Positions 1 through 12,018 are shown, counted from the stretch's first letter. The stretch: 64,000 nt of DNA from Epiperipatus broadwayi (GCA_028023455.1 JAQFVV010012398.1:9012682-9076681); one strand, 5' to 3'. Made by a program: numbers and translations. The notes: generated from the letters alone by a model not told the origin.

Positions 1-1000
1 TACCTACTTTTAGCAATTATATTTTCTAAATGCCAAAAACAGTTTACTTATTCTATTCCAATAGCAAGTTGATAATTTATTTTATTTTTAATCAAAATTA
101 TTTTTTTATTTATCAACTTGAATTGTTGTCTATGTTTAACTTTGACTTTAATTTTATTACTACTTCTCCAAGTTTACATCTCAATTAGAGAATTACAATC
201 AATTGATTAACATTTTAAATATTACAATTTCTGCTCACAATTACCCTTATGTTTACTTGATTGCATTTTTTCAATATCTGAATTCAATCTGCAGTCAGTT
301 TTTCCTTGGAAGAATGTCTCATCATTTTATTAAGGTCACATTATAAGCATTCAATGAGTATTTTCAGTACTTTCCACCATCATGGCTAATTTTAAAAAAA
401 TATGAATCTAGAAGTTAAATTTAACAATCTTTTATAGAAAAATGTAATGGATTATATCAGAATTCTGATTCTCTTCTTTCATGGCCAATGCTGAATTATG
501 CTAAATATACATCTCTTTACACTGATATTCTTCTTATTATAAAATAACACCATTAAAGATATAACTAAATTGTTTGTTAATGAGAATCCATTGTATCTCC
601 AACAAAGTTTTAATGCTTAAATTATTGCATTTTCTACTTACAAAATTGTCATTCTATTTTTTTTAATATATTACAAAAATGTGATCAAAACACGAAATTT
701 AAAATTCAAGACATTATTTTGAGTGGTATAATAATAACAAATGATGTATATTGGATGGCTATCATATTTATAAAAATCCTGTGATTATGTCCAATATCCA
801 GAAACTGATCTAATGTTCTGTTGTGAAGGAAATAAACTTAAAGCTTGGAAACTAATTATTCATCATCTACAAGAGTTAATACTTTTTATTCTTGAAAATA
901 TTATCTGACATTCTAATGAATATAATTCTCAAAAGACTATACATGTGTTGATTCTTCAAAACCTATACTCTGTGATCTTATCATATCAACAAAGATACAA
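1..1000. other. AT-rich non-coding stretch
   Basis: No open frame of note, no splice-like exon and no recognisable repeat was seen here. It is low-complexity AT-rich sequence of the kind that fills the rest of the window. Confidence 0.5.
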
Positions 1001-1004
1001 ATGT

Positions 1005-2290
1005 ATTATAACAGTTATATTGGTAATGCCAAAGTTACATTACTTTTGGAAAATAAGATGATATATCTATTTACTTAATTTTCCCTTTGTTAAAAAATAA
1101 GATATTCTAAATTTATTATGAAGATGACTCCAAAAAGTTATGAAAATCAACAAAAAGTGTTATGTAAATGAAGTTGAAAAATATTAAAATGAGATAGATT
1201 TTTTTTATTCTCTCTTCCACTCTTTTTTTTAAAGCAGAAAAAATCAAAATAAAGAATTAAATAATCCTTTTTATATGCACAAGAATTGAAAATTTATAAT
1301 TATTTTAATTTACTTAAAGTGATGGAGATACTTTTTGTACTAAGGTTTATATGGAAGATGAAGTGCTATGTTAAAATAAATAGCTTATTGGTTTCAACCC
1401 TAGTGCAATTTCCCAATCTATTTTTCTTATCAACAAGTTTAAAAAATTGCTTTTAATAAATAGAACTCTGCAAATGGATTATCAGAGAAAAAATAAGAAT
1501 ACTGACACTTTGTGTAACTGCCTTTAATACTTTACTTAATGATACTGAACAGGAAAATATCTAATAGAAAAAAAAAGTCTTTCAAGATAGGGTAAGATAT
1601 TTTAAAACCAGAACTTTTAATGCTTTGATATTGTTTGTTATTTGTGAATATTCAAGATAAATAAAGGAAAAAAATATTTCCAAAATTTAAAAAACTAAAG
1701 CATGAAAACTATTTTGAAATTTATCAAAATTACATTATTATGCTTTTTATTATGAAGGAACTATAAAGATATATTATTTGAACTTAAATTATTTATATCA
1801 CAAACTGTATTATAATCTTTAATAATAAATTTAATGAAACTATTCCCAAAAAAGCTATCTAGCAATAAACAATCATCATTTTTTTAATGTGAGAAATTAT
1901 CATTTAAAGTTATAAAATTAAAAAACATTCAAACTTTTATTATAATTCCTATTGAAAAATACTCGAGAAAGAAAATCTCTTAAAGCGATTCTAGTTATTT
2001 ATTTTATTAGCTATTTATTACATTTACTTTATTTTGTCATTAATACATTATTTCTTTATTTATAAACTTATTGTTATTTTATACATATTTGCTGATTAAA
2101 TATATGCAATTAATACCCACACATGATCTGCAGAATAACCTCCCTATAGCTCTGAAAACATAATGTCTATATTCATATGTACAATGAGATTCAGTTAATT
2201 AACTACTACTATCATTTTATTTGTACATTTGGCTGTTTCTGCTTATATTTACCAGAGTTACCATTACAGTATCAAATATAAAAAAATTTG
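1005..2290. repeat. Segmental duplication, copy 1 (partner at 41-43 kb)
   Basis: This stretch aligns colinearly with about 41035-43000 as a diverged duplicate. Matching landmarks in order are a 'gccaaagtta' block, the 'ttttccctttgtt' block, the pyrimidine run ending in 'cactctt', the 'tattcaagataaataaagg' block (1652 onward versus 41694 onward), and the 'atagctctgaaaaca' block near 2146 versus 42816. The partner carries a 539-bp palindromic insertion that is absent here, so this copy shows the empty-site state. No coding content was recognised. It could be part of an old transposon or a true segmental duplication; I cannot tell which. Boundaries are approximate. Confidence 0.7.
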
Positions 2291-2299
2291 TAGTTCTCT

Positions 2300-4306
2300 T
2301 TTCATCAATTAGATTTAGCTTTTAATTTAATTAACTGGAATCATCTTTTTCCTCTTTGCAAATTTACTTTTCAAAATTCCTACTTTGTTTTAGCTGTAAA
2401 AACTCTTCCAAGAATATTAAAAATAAATAATTTTCATGTCTATATATTCTTTGTTGAAAATGATAAATTTCATAGAGATCATTTTTTGCAATGCTTCACA
2501 TATAGTCTTTCCATTAAAAATATAAAGAGTATAATAATTTGGTATTGATAAATACTGAACAAACAATGAATAATAGAAATTGCAAACTAGGATAAATGAA
2601 GAGTATTGATTCAGCATGAAATGCATCTTGAGGTCATTTGTCTTTTTCCTATGTTATTAATACTATGCATCAAGAATGTTTAGAACTTTTAACTACATCT
2701 AAAATAAAAAGGAAAATGCTAAATAACATATATCAAATAAAACTTCACATTAATATTTTAACTAACTTTAAACATCTATTTTAGAAGTAGTCCACTAAAT
2801 ATTAAGGTGCTAACCAAATATTCAGATTAGTTTCTATCTATTAGCTTTCATCAAGTGAAGAGAAATAGTTTTGTGCTTATGTGTAAGTGATTTTTATATT
2901 TTGGTTGTTTACTTTGGATTCAAGTATCCTGAGATTTTGGATATAAGATAAATTGCTTATCTTGTTGTATAGATTGGATATTGAATCTATATTTTAATGA
3001 TTTCATTTATAAGCTAACTGTAGGCATATAACCAAAAACAAGTCTCAGGAGTTGGTTGGCACTGCCATATAGTATTCAATTATTACTCACAATTATAATA
3101 AATAACTAGAGCAGGTTCTTGTATAAAACTTCAAGATGAATATTCTGAAAAATTAATCACTAATCCTCTCCTTGCTACAATTCTTCTGACTCAACTTTCT
3201 AGATAGTTTTTCAATGATTTTATATTTATCTATAATGAATTTATTGATAAAATGAACAGCCTTTTATAGATTTGCATGGTTTAATGCTGTGGCAGAGTGA
3301 AGAACTAAAGGTTCATAGATCAGAACTCAACTTTATCATTTCCAATACTCAAATATCAAACGATCTTATAAGTGACAAATCATTTAAGTTCTTTTTTTAC
3401 CACATTCATTCATATCACAAGAGTTTCTATTCTTCTCACCCCCTAAGTCTATATAAACTTTTTATTTAATGTTAATCTCATATTTACTTGTAATTTTTAT
3501 TGTTAGTTGTAGGGACGAAAAAGCAAGACCTATTTTACTTTTTGAAAGGTGTTTTTCTCATAAAAGTCTGAGGATATATATTTTTAATATTTATTTTTAA
3601 TAGCGTGAAATCTTTACTGTCAAGAAAATTAAACATTTAAATCTGAGCAACATCTTAGATCATGTGAAAAGCTTAAAAGAAACAGGAACTTGCATATCTA
3701 TATACTTTAAAAAAAAAAAGAAAAGAAAATACAATGGAACCACCTATACAGATAGCTTCAAATATCTGACTGTTATAATTCATCTTAATGTATACAAATT
3801 AATATCATTTACACTTTCTTTTATAAGACCAAGCTATTGAACTTATTTATAGATCTGAATTAGTTTATTTATTGAACAAATTTTTTGTTTAATTTTTTCA
3901 CAGGATTATTTAATGAACTACTATTGCTTGCTCATTAAAGATAATTATAAATATGAATGTCACCTGTTAAAAATTAAACTAGGGATGGATTTACTCAACT
4001 CTATTTTCTGATATAAAAATAATAATTTAATATAGTCATTTATTAAATAAATTCATATTACAATTGTTCACATTCTTACATAACATAATAGAGACTAATA
4101 TCTGGTCTATTTGTATTTTTTATCACAATTTTAAATATAAGGAATTCCAATTTGTAAATATTTTGATTTCAGATTTAGACTTAATAACATGTACATTTAT
4201 TCTAATTGACATTTGGCCTAATAACTTTTTGAATGCCTTAACTATTTGACAATTATTTAATAAAATTATTATTAAATAAATATCCAAGATCCTGATATTT
4301 TAAATT
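2300..4306. other. AT-rich non-coding stretch with one repeat fragment
   Basis: Small open frames here have no recognisable domains and look like chance frames in AT-rich DNA. The only structured part is about 2590-2645, which resembles 11960-12005: both contain 'ttcagca(t/c)gaaatgcatctt' followed by 'gtcatttgtctttt'. That segment belongs to the dispersed family seen at 9.8, 32, 35.6 and 36.1 kb. Confidence 0.45.
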
Positions 4307-4320
4307 AACAATGCAATTTA
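4307..4320. repeat. Left target-site duplication of LINE
   Basis: AACAATGCAATTTA here matches AACAATGCACTTTA at 6632-6645 (13 of 14). The two copies flank the LINE body and its poly(A) tail, which marks a target-primed insertion. Confidence 0.75.
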
Positions 4321-4692
4321 CGAGATTGGAAATGTTCGGCAAGGTGACCCAGTGTCGCAAGATCATGCCATTACTGAGCAGCAAATTCTCCATCGGCTGA
4401 GGTCTTATCCAGAAATGTACATCTGGAACTTCATGGTATATTGCAATTTGTCTTGTTGCATCTGAGTAATTTCACAGTTAAAATAATCCATCAAGTCATT
4501 GGTGTGCTGGCCAGGGAATTTCAGATCATCCCTGACCTGTACTCTATTGACTTGTACCTTTTCTCAAAAAGCCATTGAATCCATCTCCATTAACTAATTT
4601 AAGACCGATATCAGTAACCCTATTTATTAATAAAAATCATTGAATCACTTGTTAAGGATAAGATCCAACAGCGGCTACTCAGTAAAATTTCC

Positions 4693-5199
4693 TTGCACCA
4701 ATTTTCCCACAAGGGATCATCTACCATTGAGGCAGTAAGAACATTTGGCTTATTGGTGAAGCATATAAGAACCAAAAAGACATCAATACCTATTATGGTG
4801 CAGGTGGACTTCATGGCAGCATTTGATTCCATGGTGCCTGCAAAATTATTCTCAATTTTGGAGCACTACAGGGTACCCAAAGTCTACATCAGAATCATAG
4901 CAAATCTGCTGCTAAATAGATCAATATATACATCATTGGATGGCTCTTTGGCCCCAGGATTTAAGCCACATCTATCAATACCCCAGGGGTCACCTCTTAG
5001 CACCTTGTGTTTCATAGCCTATGTAAACCCTCTATTAACAGCTATTGAGAAACATATTTCTGGGGTATTTGTCCCAGTGCTAAGGGAGGAAGTTCATCAC
5101 ATATCATATGTTGATGACCTTACAGTCTTCCTCCCCTCACATAAATACTTGCCCAAACTATATAAACTGCTGGATGGTACACTGAGAGATATGGGCTAA
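4693..5199 (+). pseudogene. LINE reverse transcriptase, palm fragment
   Basis: A 168-residue open fragment of reverse transcriptase. Motif A reads VDFMAAFDS near residues 38-46, with the first catalytic Asp. Motif B reads IPQGSPLST near residue 97. Motif C reads YVDD near residue 139, with the catalytic Asp pair intact. The YVDD form and the 'QGSPLST' context resemble Tx1/L1-type LINEs more than RTE or CR1. The frame is closed by a stop at 5197-5199 and the protein continues in other frames, so the gene is broken. It copied element RNA at the nicked chromosomal target; this copy cannot make a full protein. Confidence 0.85.
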
Positions 5200-5298
5200 G
5201 AGTAAACTCTCAGAAATCTGCTATCTGGAAGATTCATTGGGCAGCAGCAATTCCTTCAAGATTCTTGGGGAAAACCTCAAAACTTTCTTGGATTTCCC

Positions 5299-5592
5299 AT
5301 GGTGATGTCCAGGTCATCTATGAGAAGAGCACTGCAAAACAGCATTCTAGAAAAAACCAAAAAGATTGCAAGTGCTCTCTCAGGGATCTACTTATCACTC
5401 CTGGGTAAGGCAGCACTTAACTCAGTCTGCACTGGTATCTTGTGGAAGAGGAAAACAGTAACCATCAGTTTAGCCAAGATGCAGAGACTGAAAGATCTGA
5501 ATGGGCTCGGGTTGCATGATCTTAACACCTTTTTCATTCAGAAATCCCTATCATATCTTAAGATGATGAATGCAAGATTGCCAGTTGACTAA
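5299..5592 (+). pseudogene. LINE ORF2 thumb/connection fragment
   Basis: A 97-residue frame continuing the same LINE downstream of the palm. The Leu-Gly-Lys-Ala 'LLGKAAL' stretch and the 'GLGLHDLNTFFIQKSL' stretch match the conserved post-RT region of Tx1/L1-type elements, where a Gly-rich 'GGLG(I/L)..L' motif recurs. It is separated from the palm fragment by a frame break between 5199 and 5299. It has no independent start and is interpreted as a remnant. Confidence 0.65.
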
Positions 5593-5894
5593 TTACAGGA
5601 TGAGATTGAACCTACTGACATGCCACCACCCATACAAAGTAAGTGGGTCATGGAGCTGCTCTAGCATATGCCAACAAATTCTTCAAAGTTACGGCATAAA
5701 TTATTGACAATACTAATACTTACTGGCAAGTTTACAAATACATGCATGCAAACATTACTGAATTAACTACTGAGCTTGATTTATCTACCAGATTACTAAT
5801 CAGGAAATTAAAATTTTGCTACTTGGAAAGCCTTGCCAACGAATCATTTTTTTTGGTAAATTATAGAAAATTTCTCTAAAATAGAACCACTATG

Positions 5895-6285
5895 TAACTT
5901 ATGTAAAGTAGCGGATAAAACTATTGGACATATTTTTACTGCTTGCCCATTTTTGAGTCCTTCTAGACAAAATATCATAACCAGAGTACTGCCAGCTAAC
6001 ATGAAAATTCTAAGAATCAAGGATGCTATAACTAGTGGTGTTTTTCCTTTGATTAGAATGGGAATGTTTCTGCTTTATGCCGTGTGGTTAATTAGAAATT
6101 ATTTTGCTTTTAAGCAAAAAAGTAAAGAACCATGGGAAGTATGTAAAAAATTTATTCAAAGGACTATGTTCAGGGATCATTTATTAATGCCAAAAAAGCT
6201 CTTCATGGATACTTGGGGGCAACTTAGGCCACTGGATGAAGAACCTATCCTCAGGCATGCAAATTTAAAATTAATTCAAGGTTAA
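5895..6285 (+). pseudogene. LINE ORF2 C-terminal fragment with Cys/His motif
   Basis: Translation around 5895-5960 gives a C-x2-C-x7-H-x4-C pattern ('CNLCKVADKTIGHIFTAC'), the putative zinc-binding motif near the C-terminus of many LINE ORF2 proteins. A 110-residue frame at 5953-6285 follows, rich in aromatic residues and ending 'LRHANLKLIQG'. Between the stop and the A-tract lies about 330 bp of 3' UTR containing the tail segment shared with 32.4 kb. Confidence 0.65.
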
Positions 6286-6631
6286 AAAATTAATGTACCA
6301 GTTAGATGGAGAATGACAAAGGATCACTGCCAATCAAAATATGGACTGCACAATGATCACTGGCTAAGTCACTAAATGAAGAGCCAGTTGTTCTGATATA
6401 AAACTAATTACATAATAATTATAGACTAAGTTTGAATGATGAACTTCTTGCTCTGATCATGAAATTAATTTGTCATAATAATAACTAATGTATCAAATGG
6501 ATATATTGTCTAATTTGGAAAATTATTTACTAATGATTGTTATAATAAGTGTAACAAATCTAAACAAATGTATACCAACAAGATTTATATTGTAATTGTA
6601 TGTGTATTTTCCTTAATAAAAAAAAAAAAAA

Positions 6632-6645
6632 AACAATGCACTTTA
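6632..6645. repeat. Right target-site duplication of LINE
   Basis: AACAATGCACTTTA directly after the A-tract, matching 4307-4320 at 13 of 14 positions. Confidence 0.75.
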
Positions 6646-7085
6646 TTGTTAGTGTGTAAGTGTGCAATTTTTTTATACTTTTAACTATCTGTTGGTCAAA
6701 TTTTATAATTATAATTTTACTAATTTAAAAACAGATAAAAACAATAAGATTAAAGTGGATTATTAAATTAAAAGTAGACATAAGAATATATTGCTTTGTT
6801 TCACATAAAAACAATGTAAAAGAATGTATGTTAAACATAATGTTACTATGATTATGTATAATTTTCTGGAATAATTATTAAGAATTAAATATTCATTTAA
6901 AATCATATTAAAGTAGCAGAATATTACCACCAGGAAAGAATACTAGATAAACAAGGTAGTGATTAGTCATTAATTCTCACAACTTTTTCTATCATTTCAA
7001 TATTTAGAACCACATCATCAGCTTAAATGAGCTTCTAACCTCTTGAGGATGCATAATTTTTTCTATTACAAACTCTTATTTGAAA
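6646..7085. other. AT-rich non-coding stretch
   Basis: Nothing recognisable was seen between the LINE TSD and the RTE-like 3' fragment. Confidence 0.45.
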
Positions 7086-7087
7086 TA

Positions 7088-7250
7088 TGTTAATCATCAT
7101 CATCATCAACTATTATCAATCCAGTGCAGGATTAAGGTCTCTCCAAGTTCAATCCATCTTCTCCGATCTTTAACTTCTCTTCACATCACCTCTGCACACT
7201 TTTTTATTTCATTCATCCATCTCACATGTGATCTCTTTCTGGGTCTTTTA
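7088..7250 (-). mobile_element. RTE-like LINE 3'-end fragment
   Basis: On the minus strand this reads as the C-terminus of an RTE-type ORF: a 'KR..R..WMDE' stretch, a Cys/Trp-free tail, and a short ATG/ATC repeat at the very end (plus-strand 'atcatcatcatcatc' at 7093 onward). The same block occurs at 46640-46800 ('catccatctcacat.t.atctctttct.ggtctttta'). Only about 160 bp remain, so this is a severely 5'-truncated copy. It abuts the inverted repeat at 7252. Confidence 0.6.
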
Positions 7251-7251
7251 C

Positions 7252-7435
7252 AATATTCAAAGTTAAATTCTTTTAGAATACAGTTGTTTTTTTATGAATT
7301 AATTTATATATATATAGTAATTAACATATTTTTAATTTTTTTACTGAAATATGTTAATAACTATATATATATAGTAGTTCATAAAAAAAATACCTGTATT
7401 CTAAAAAAATATAACTTTGAATATTACATATTTAA
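7252..7435. repeat. Long imperfect inverted repeat (about 78-bp arms)
   Basis: The left arm 7252-7330 is nearly the reverse complement of 7349-7435. Paired landmarks are aatattcaaagtta with taactttgaatatt, tagaatacag with ctgtattcta, and the central atatatatagtaattaac with gttaataactatatatat. The spacer is about 18 bp. It begins exactly where RTE similarity stops. Confidence 0.7.
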
Positions 7436-8515
7436 AGATATATAATTTGCATCAACAAGAATATAAATGCCTTAGTTTAATCTTCTACTTAAAAAAATAA
7501 TAATAATGCAACAATTGAAAAGTCATGTGATATTCCAGAATTAATACAGACATCTTTAGTTTTAGAATCCATCAGTCTATTATTGCATTAAATTACGTGT
7601 CAAAAAGTCGATCATGATTCAGAATATCATGTGACTTTTAAGTGCTGGAAACAATAAACTTCAGTTTCAATTCAGGATCATTTAGCGTCTGAATTCATCC
7701 TCAATCACTGCACTACTGTAACAATCCTTTAATATTCAATATTTAAGTGCATTTTGTTAAACCATTTACCGCCTCAAATTCATTTGTGGTTGTAATTATT
7801 TTTACTAAAAGTAGTGTTTACTTTTAGATGGCATATCACTGTTACCTTTTTTTAATGGATTTAATTAGTCTATAATCATAGGCTACACCATGAATATGAT
7901 TTGGGATTTCATAAATTGTAATATACACATTAAGTTCTATTGTGGAGTAAGCTATTTTTCTTTTCTTTGTTTATGTTGGTTGATAAGTTAAATATTTTTT
8001 TTCTGAAATATATAAAATAATTTTAAAGCAGATAGTACTAAAAAAAACAATTTGGTTAGTTTATCTATCATTAAATGTAAAACTTTTTTTTAAGTTTGCA
8101 TACACTATTAAATTTCAATTTTTTAATAACTTACAAACATGATTTTTTTTTTTTTAGTTTTATGTGTTTCAAAAGGTCATTTCATTTCTGTTTCAAAGGT
8201 AAATTTAAATCTATATTTATATCATACATTGACTATGTACATACTTTTTGAACACTAACCTTTTTTTTTTACTTTATTTACTATTCAATATGTAAACGAA
8301 TATTTTTCACAATGTCTTAAACAAAAGCTAAATACAATGCACTTTCCCTGGGCTCTTCTCTCTCTTATGTTTTTTTTCCTCTCCCTCTTCAATATTTCAC
8401 TTTTTAGAAATTTTAAAATGCACTTATTTCTAATCAATATTTGCTCTCAAAAAATATTTAGCATTACTTTCTTTTTTAAATTATTGGGAAAAAATTTTTT
8501 TTTTCTTTTTAATAG
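7436..8515 (+). other. AT-rich stretch, probable intron 5' of the terminal exon
   Basis: No domain-bearing frame was seen. Its 3' end (8490-8515) is a long pyrimidine-rich tract closing with 'tttttaatag', a good 3' splice site, so at least the distal part is interpreted as intron of the gene whose last exon starts at 8516. Confidence 0.45.
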
Positions 8516-9244
8516 AGGGATTCAGTCTCTTCAGTTGAAATGTCTACACCATCGCCTAAAACTATTACTTCGGCTTCCTCAACAACAACTTCGAATAATT
8601 TTCTTCAAGCACCTTTGTCAAATACAAGATCATCAACACCCTCTAATGACTATTTTTCATTAGACTACAGTGCTGCACAAGTGAATAATCCTCAGTCTGA
8701 TTTTCAAAACTTTCCACCGAGTACATCCTTTTCTCCAGGTTCTCGAAATATTAATCTTCAAGATTTTCGAAATCCAACTTCAAGTTTCTCTCCTTCAGTA
8801 TCTCAGAATTTTAATTTATTTCCTGCCGATGGTCAAAGTCGAGCTATAAATGATAATTTTGCAAATCCAAATAACAATTTTCAGTCAAACGATCGTTTAT
8901 TTTCAAACAATGGTTTTCAGCCTGTAAATGGATTTCAACCTGTGAATAATTTTGACTCGAGCAATAGTTTTCAGCCGAGTAATGCTTTCCCATCTAATAC
9001 TAACTTCCAGTCAAACAGTTTCTCCACTAGCACCTTCCAGCCTAACAATAACTTTCTAGGATCTAGTACTTTAGCATCTAATCGAAATTTCCAGCAAGGA
9101 TGGCAACAAGATAGAAATCAGGACCCATTTTCAAATTCGCGATCAGAATTGAACATTCAGCGACCATTTCAACCGAATGGCTTTAATTCGCAAAACTTCA
9201 ATGGGGGTGATAATTCAAACCGTGTACCAATAGTGAACTTATAA
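8516..9244 (+). CDS. Terminal exon of an Asn/Gln/Phe/Ser-rich protein
   Basis: The frame is open from a splice acceptor at 8514-8515 through the stop at 9242-9244, about 242 codons; the ATG at 8540 is internal to this frame and need not be a start. Composition is low-complexity and disordered: Ser/Thr-rich at first, then irregular 6-9-residue repeats of the type N-x-F-Q-P/S-N in the middle, and a single DPF tripeptide near the C-terminus (RNQDPFSNS). It ends VPIVNL. GC content and codon use are visibly richer than the flanks, and the frame is much longer than chance in this AT-rich DNA, so I consider it a real exon. The family is not recognised. A disordered tail of an endocytic adaptor (DPF) or an extracellular repeat protein are both possible. 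Upstream exons were not found. Confidence 0.7.
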   Translation, partial: RDSVSSVEMSTPSPKTITSASSTTTSNNFLQAPLSNTRSSTPSNDYFSLDYSAAQVNNPQSDFQNFPPSTSFSPGSRNINLQDFRNPTSSFSPSVSQNFNLFPADGQSRAINDNFANPNNNFQSNDRLFSNNGFQPVNGFQPVNNFDSSNSFQPSNAFPSNTNFQSNSFSTSTFQPNNNFLGSSTLASNRNFQQGWQQDRNQDPFSNSRSELNIQRPFQPNGFNSQNFNGGDNSNRVPIVNL

Positions 9245-9400
9245 TTGTACTTTTATAAATTGTATATATATATCATTTTACAAATGATTTATTATACCAA
9301 AAAAATATGTAAATAGTTATGATGTAAATTATTATTTAAATTACATTTAATTTATTGTTTATCAATGAATAAAAAAATATTTCATCCAAACTATTGTTTA
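9245..9400 (+). other. 3' UTR with polyadenylation signal
   Basis: The region after the stop is AT-rich. AATAAA at about 9367-9372 lies about 125 bp after the stop and is the likely cleavage signal for the 8516-9244 exon. Confidence 0.5.
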
Positions 9401-9849
9401 TGTGTAAAATCCATTTTCAGCAAATACAACATTTTAATAAATGTATATAAATATGTATGAATTTGGGTATGTACTCTTGACATATATATACTTTTTATTT
9501 ATATATTAAAATTTAAATTGCAAATAAAATTTAGATATGTATATGTAATTATTCAGCTTAAAGATTATCCCAAATTCTATTATACCACTTATTTAGCTAT
9601 CACATATGGATTTGTTGTAAGTAAACACGTACATTTGCATCTTAGTTATTCTATTTCATTTTTTGACATTAAAAATTAGAATAATAAATACATTTTAAAT
9701 ATAATATTTGAAATACGGGATATTTACAATTAAACTCTAGGTATATGAAAAATACCTGCATTTCAATTATTACACATTAAGCCTGCATACTGCCCATTCC
9801 TCTTCTATGTATTTAAATGGATAAGGTCCTATACTTGAGGGATCAGAAT

Positions 9850-10215
9850 AATTTGGTCAACATGGGCATAACAATAATATTGGCATCAGCATGGGAATTG
9901 GGTATTTCATCATCAGATTTTCAATGGTATGGATGGCTGAAGAGTTGGAGGTTGGCATAGATTGAAACCTGTCCATTAAAATATGAAGACTTGCTATCTT
10001 AATATAAACTAAGCACTGATTATATATGTGTGTGGGAGATGATGATCTAGATCAACTGATAAGTGCTGGTTCAGCATGAAATATATATATATTGGTGTTT
10101 ATTTATATTTTCTACATGTGTGTGGTAGTGATATAAGATAGTGTAGATAGTTGAAGGCTGCTTGAAAGTCTGTGTTCAAATCCTGTATATTTACATTTTA
10201 AATATATATATATAA
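9850..10215 (+). repeat. Dispersed hairpin/B-box repeat, near full-length copy
   Basis: About 360 bp matching 35960-36215 directly and 35579-35880 in reverse complement. Shared blocks in order are 'atcatcagattttcaatg', 'ggctgaagagt', 'gaaacctgtccatta', 'atcttaatataa', 'gatgatctagatcaactgat', 'ggttcagcatgaaat' and 'tgtgttcaaatcc'. The last is a good match to the RNA polymerase III B box of tRNA-derived SINEs, but here it lies at the distal end, so a SINE identity is not established. No coding capacity. Confidence 0.7.
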
Positions 10216-11929
10216 TAATGCATTTATCTATCACAGACATTTACTTAATCAATTTGAAGCCCATCTCAAATTTTATCATGTCATTCATTGGATATCATGT
10301 ATAGGTATGGTCCTAAGTAAACCATCATATAATAACATAAATCATACTGAGAGTGATTAAATAAAATATTAATATATACTAATATTATCTATTATAAATT
10401 ATCATTACCTTCAACAATATATCAAAACTAATAAATATAGATGTAAAATAACCTACTACAAAAAAAATGATTCTTTAAGAACTTTAATATTTTTTGAGAC
10501 AGTCCAATGAACACTATTTTACTTTTTTTACTATATATTTTTATTCCTGGTTTCTTACTTTTATCTAATAACTCTTGCAATGTTTTCTGAAGCATTATTT
10601 GCAAAAAATAAATAATTTAAATAATCTCTATTCATTTTTTACTCCTTTAACTTTCCATTTTATTTTATAAAATACTTTTTTGTAAACTTCTATCAAATGT
10701 TTTTGAGATATGGCATCACTCTGTCATAAACTTTTCTCGATGTTAATCTTCTTAGTATCATCAAGGAATCTATTCACTGATGTTTTATTTTGATAAATAT
10801 CCAGAGTCTTAATCATAATCCCAAATTGTGAAATGCTTATAGAATCAAATGACTGTTCACAATCTACAAATCTAAAGCATAAATGCAACTCATAATTACT
10901 TATCCTTTCTATAATCTTTCAATATTTGAACCTGATCTGCTACAGTAAAATGATCATTAAATGTTCTTTTGGTTGATTAGAATCAAAATTTGTTACAGAT
11001 AAGTTGCAATTATCTTGGTAAAGATTTTATACAAAACTGATAGAAGACTGATAAAAAAATAATTTCTAAACCATCTTTATCACCTTTTTTGAATATTAAT
11101 ACTGCATTCTTGTGATCATCTGCTATATCTTTATCATGTTGACATTACTTTTTCCAATAATTTTTATATTTCTTCACCTGCTTCATTTAAAATATTAATA
11201 ATAATTCCACATTTATTTGCATGTTTTGTCTTTTCATTTAAAATATTTTTTAATGCAGAAAAAGAATAATATACTTTGTTTTCTTATAATTTATTATAAT
11301 AGTATTCTTTATAGAATTGTTCCCCGTATTTCATAATGTCATTTCTCTCTTTGTCAAGAGATTCATCTTTTTTTTTCTTATAGCAGAAATAACTTTCCTT
11401 CCAACACCAAAATATATTTTTAATATTTTTGAGACTTTATTCTCATTTATAACTTTCTTTGCCAATTCACAATTATATTTTTTATATTATTATTAACTCT
11501 TTTCACACTATTTTATAAAACTAGATATTCAATTCTTCTAAATGGATCAAAATTTATATTCCTTTTTTCTTCATATATTCTTTTATCACAGTAGAACATT
11601 TGCTAGAACATTGCTGATTTTTGTATCAGCTGTCTTTCTTGCAGTTATTAATAGCTTATCAGTTATCTTTTTATTTATTTCAGTCAAAACTGAACTATCT
11701 TCAAAGTTTGTTAATATATTTAAAACGATTTGTAAAATCTAATTATATTAATATGTTAATACTGACTTTCTTAATCTTTTTATTTTAAATTTTACATTAA
11801 CATTGATCTTAAATCTCACTAATTGCTGATCACTTTCTGTGCTGAATCTGTTTAGAACATTACAATCTTATTTACTACTGTCAAACTCATACTATTCGCA
11901 ACTTTACTTTTCATATAATAAAGATATAT

Positions 11930-12005
11930 ATGGGAGATAGTGACCTGGGCCAACTGATGAGTGCTGGTTCAGCACGAAATGCATCTTGGGGGTCATTTGT
12001 CTTTT
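11930..12005 (+). repeat. Dispersed repeat fragment inside RTE copy A
   Basis: Contains 'gggagatagtgacctgggcc', 'aactgatgagtgctggttca' and 'gaaatgcatcttggg', matching the central part of the family at 10.05, 32.08 and 36.07 kb and the shorter copy at 2590-2645. It interrupts endonuclease sequence, so it inserted after the LINE. Confidence 0.6.
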
Positions 12006-12018
12006 ATTGTATCTTTAT

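Larger units (their letters stand above)
4321..6631 (+). mobile_element. 5'-truncated non-LTR retrotransposon (LINE, Tx1/L1-like)
   Basis: A degenerate LINE of about 2.3 kb running from just after the left TSD to an A-tract at 6617-6633. Upstream of the longest frame, broken frames read like the Pro-Ile-Ser 'NLRPISV' start of a reverse transcriptase fingers region. The palm follows at 4693-5199, a thumb/connection-like part at 5299-5592 and a C-terminal cysteine/histidine segment near 5895-5960. The endonuclease domain is absent, so the copy is 5'-truncated, as is typical of target-primed reverse transcription. The same 3' end recurs at 32366-32445. Clade placement (Tx1/L1-like) rests on palm motifs and is tentative. 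Confidence 0.85.

Noticed and set aside
2417-2626. Minus-strand 69-codon frame
   Set aside because: AT-driven composition (Ile/Phe/Tyr/Asn), no domain, no splice context; overlaps part of a dispersed repeat.
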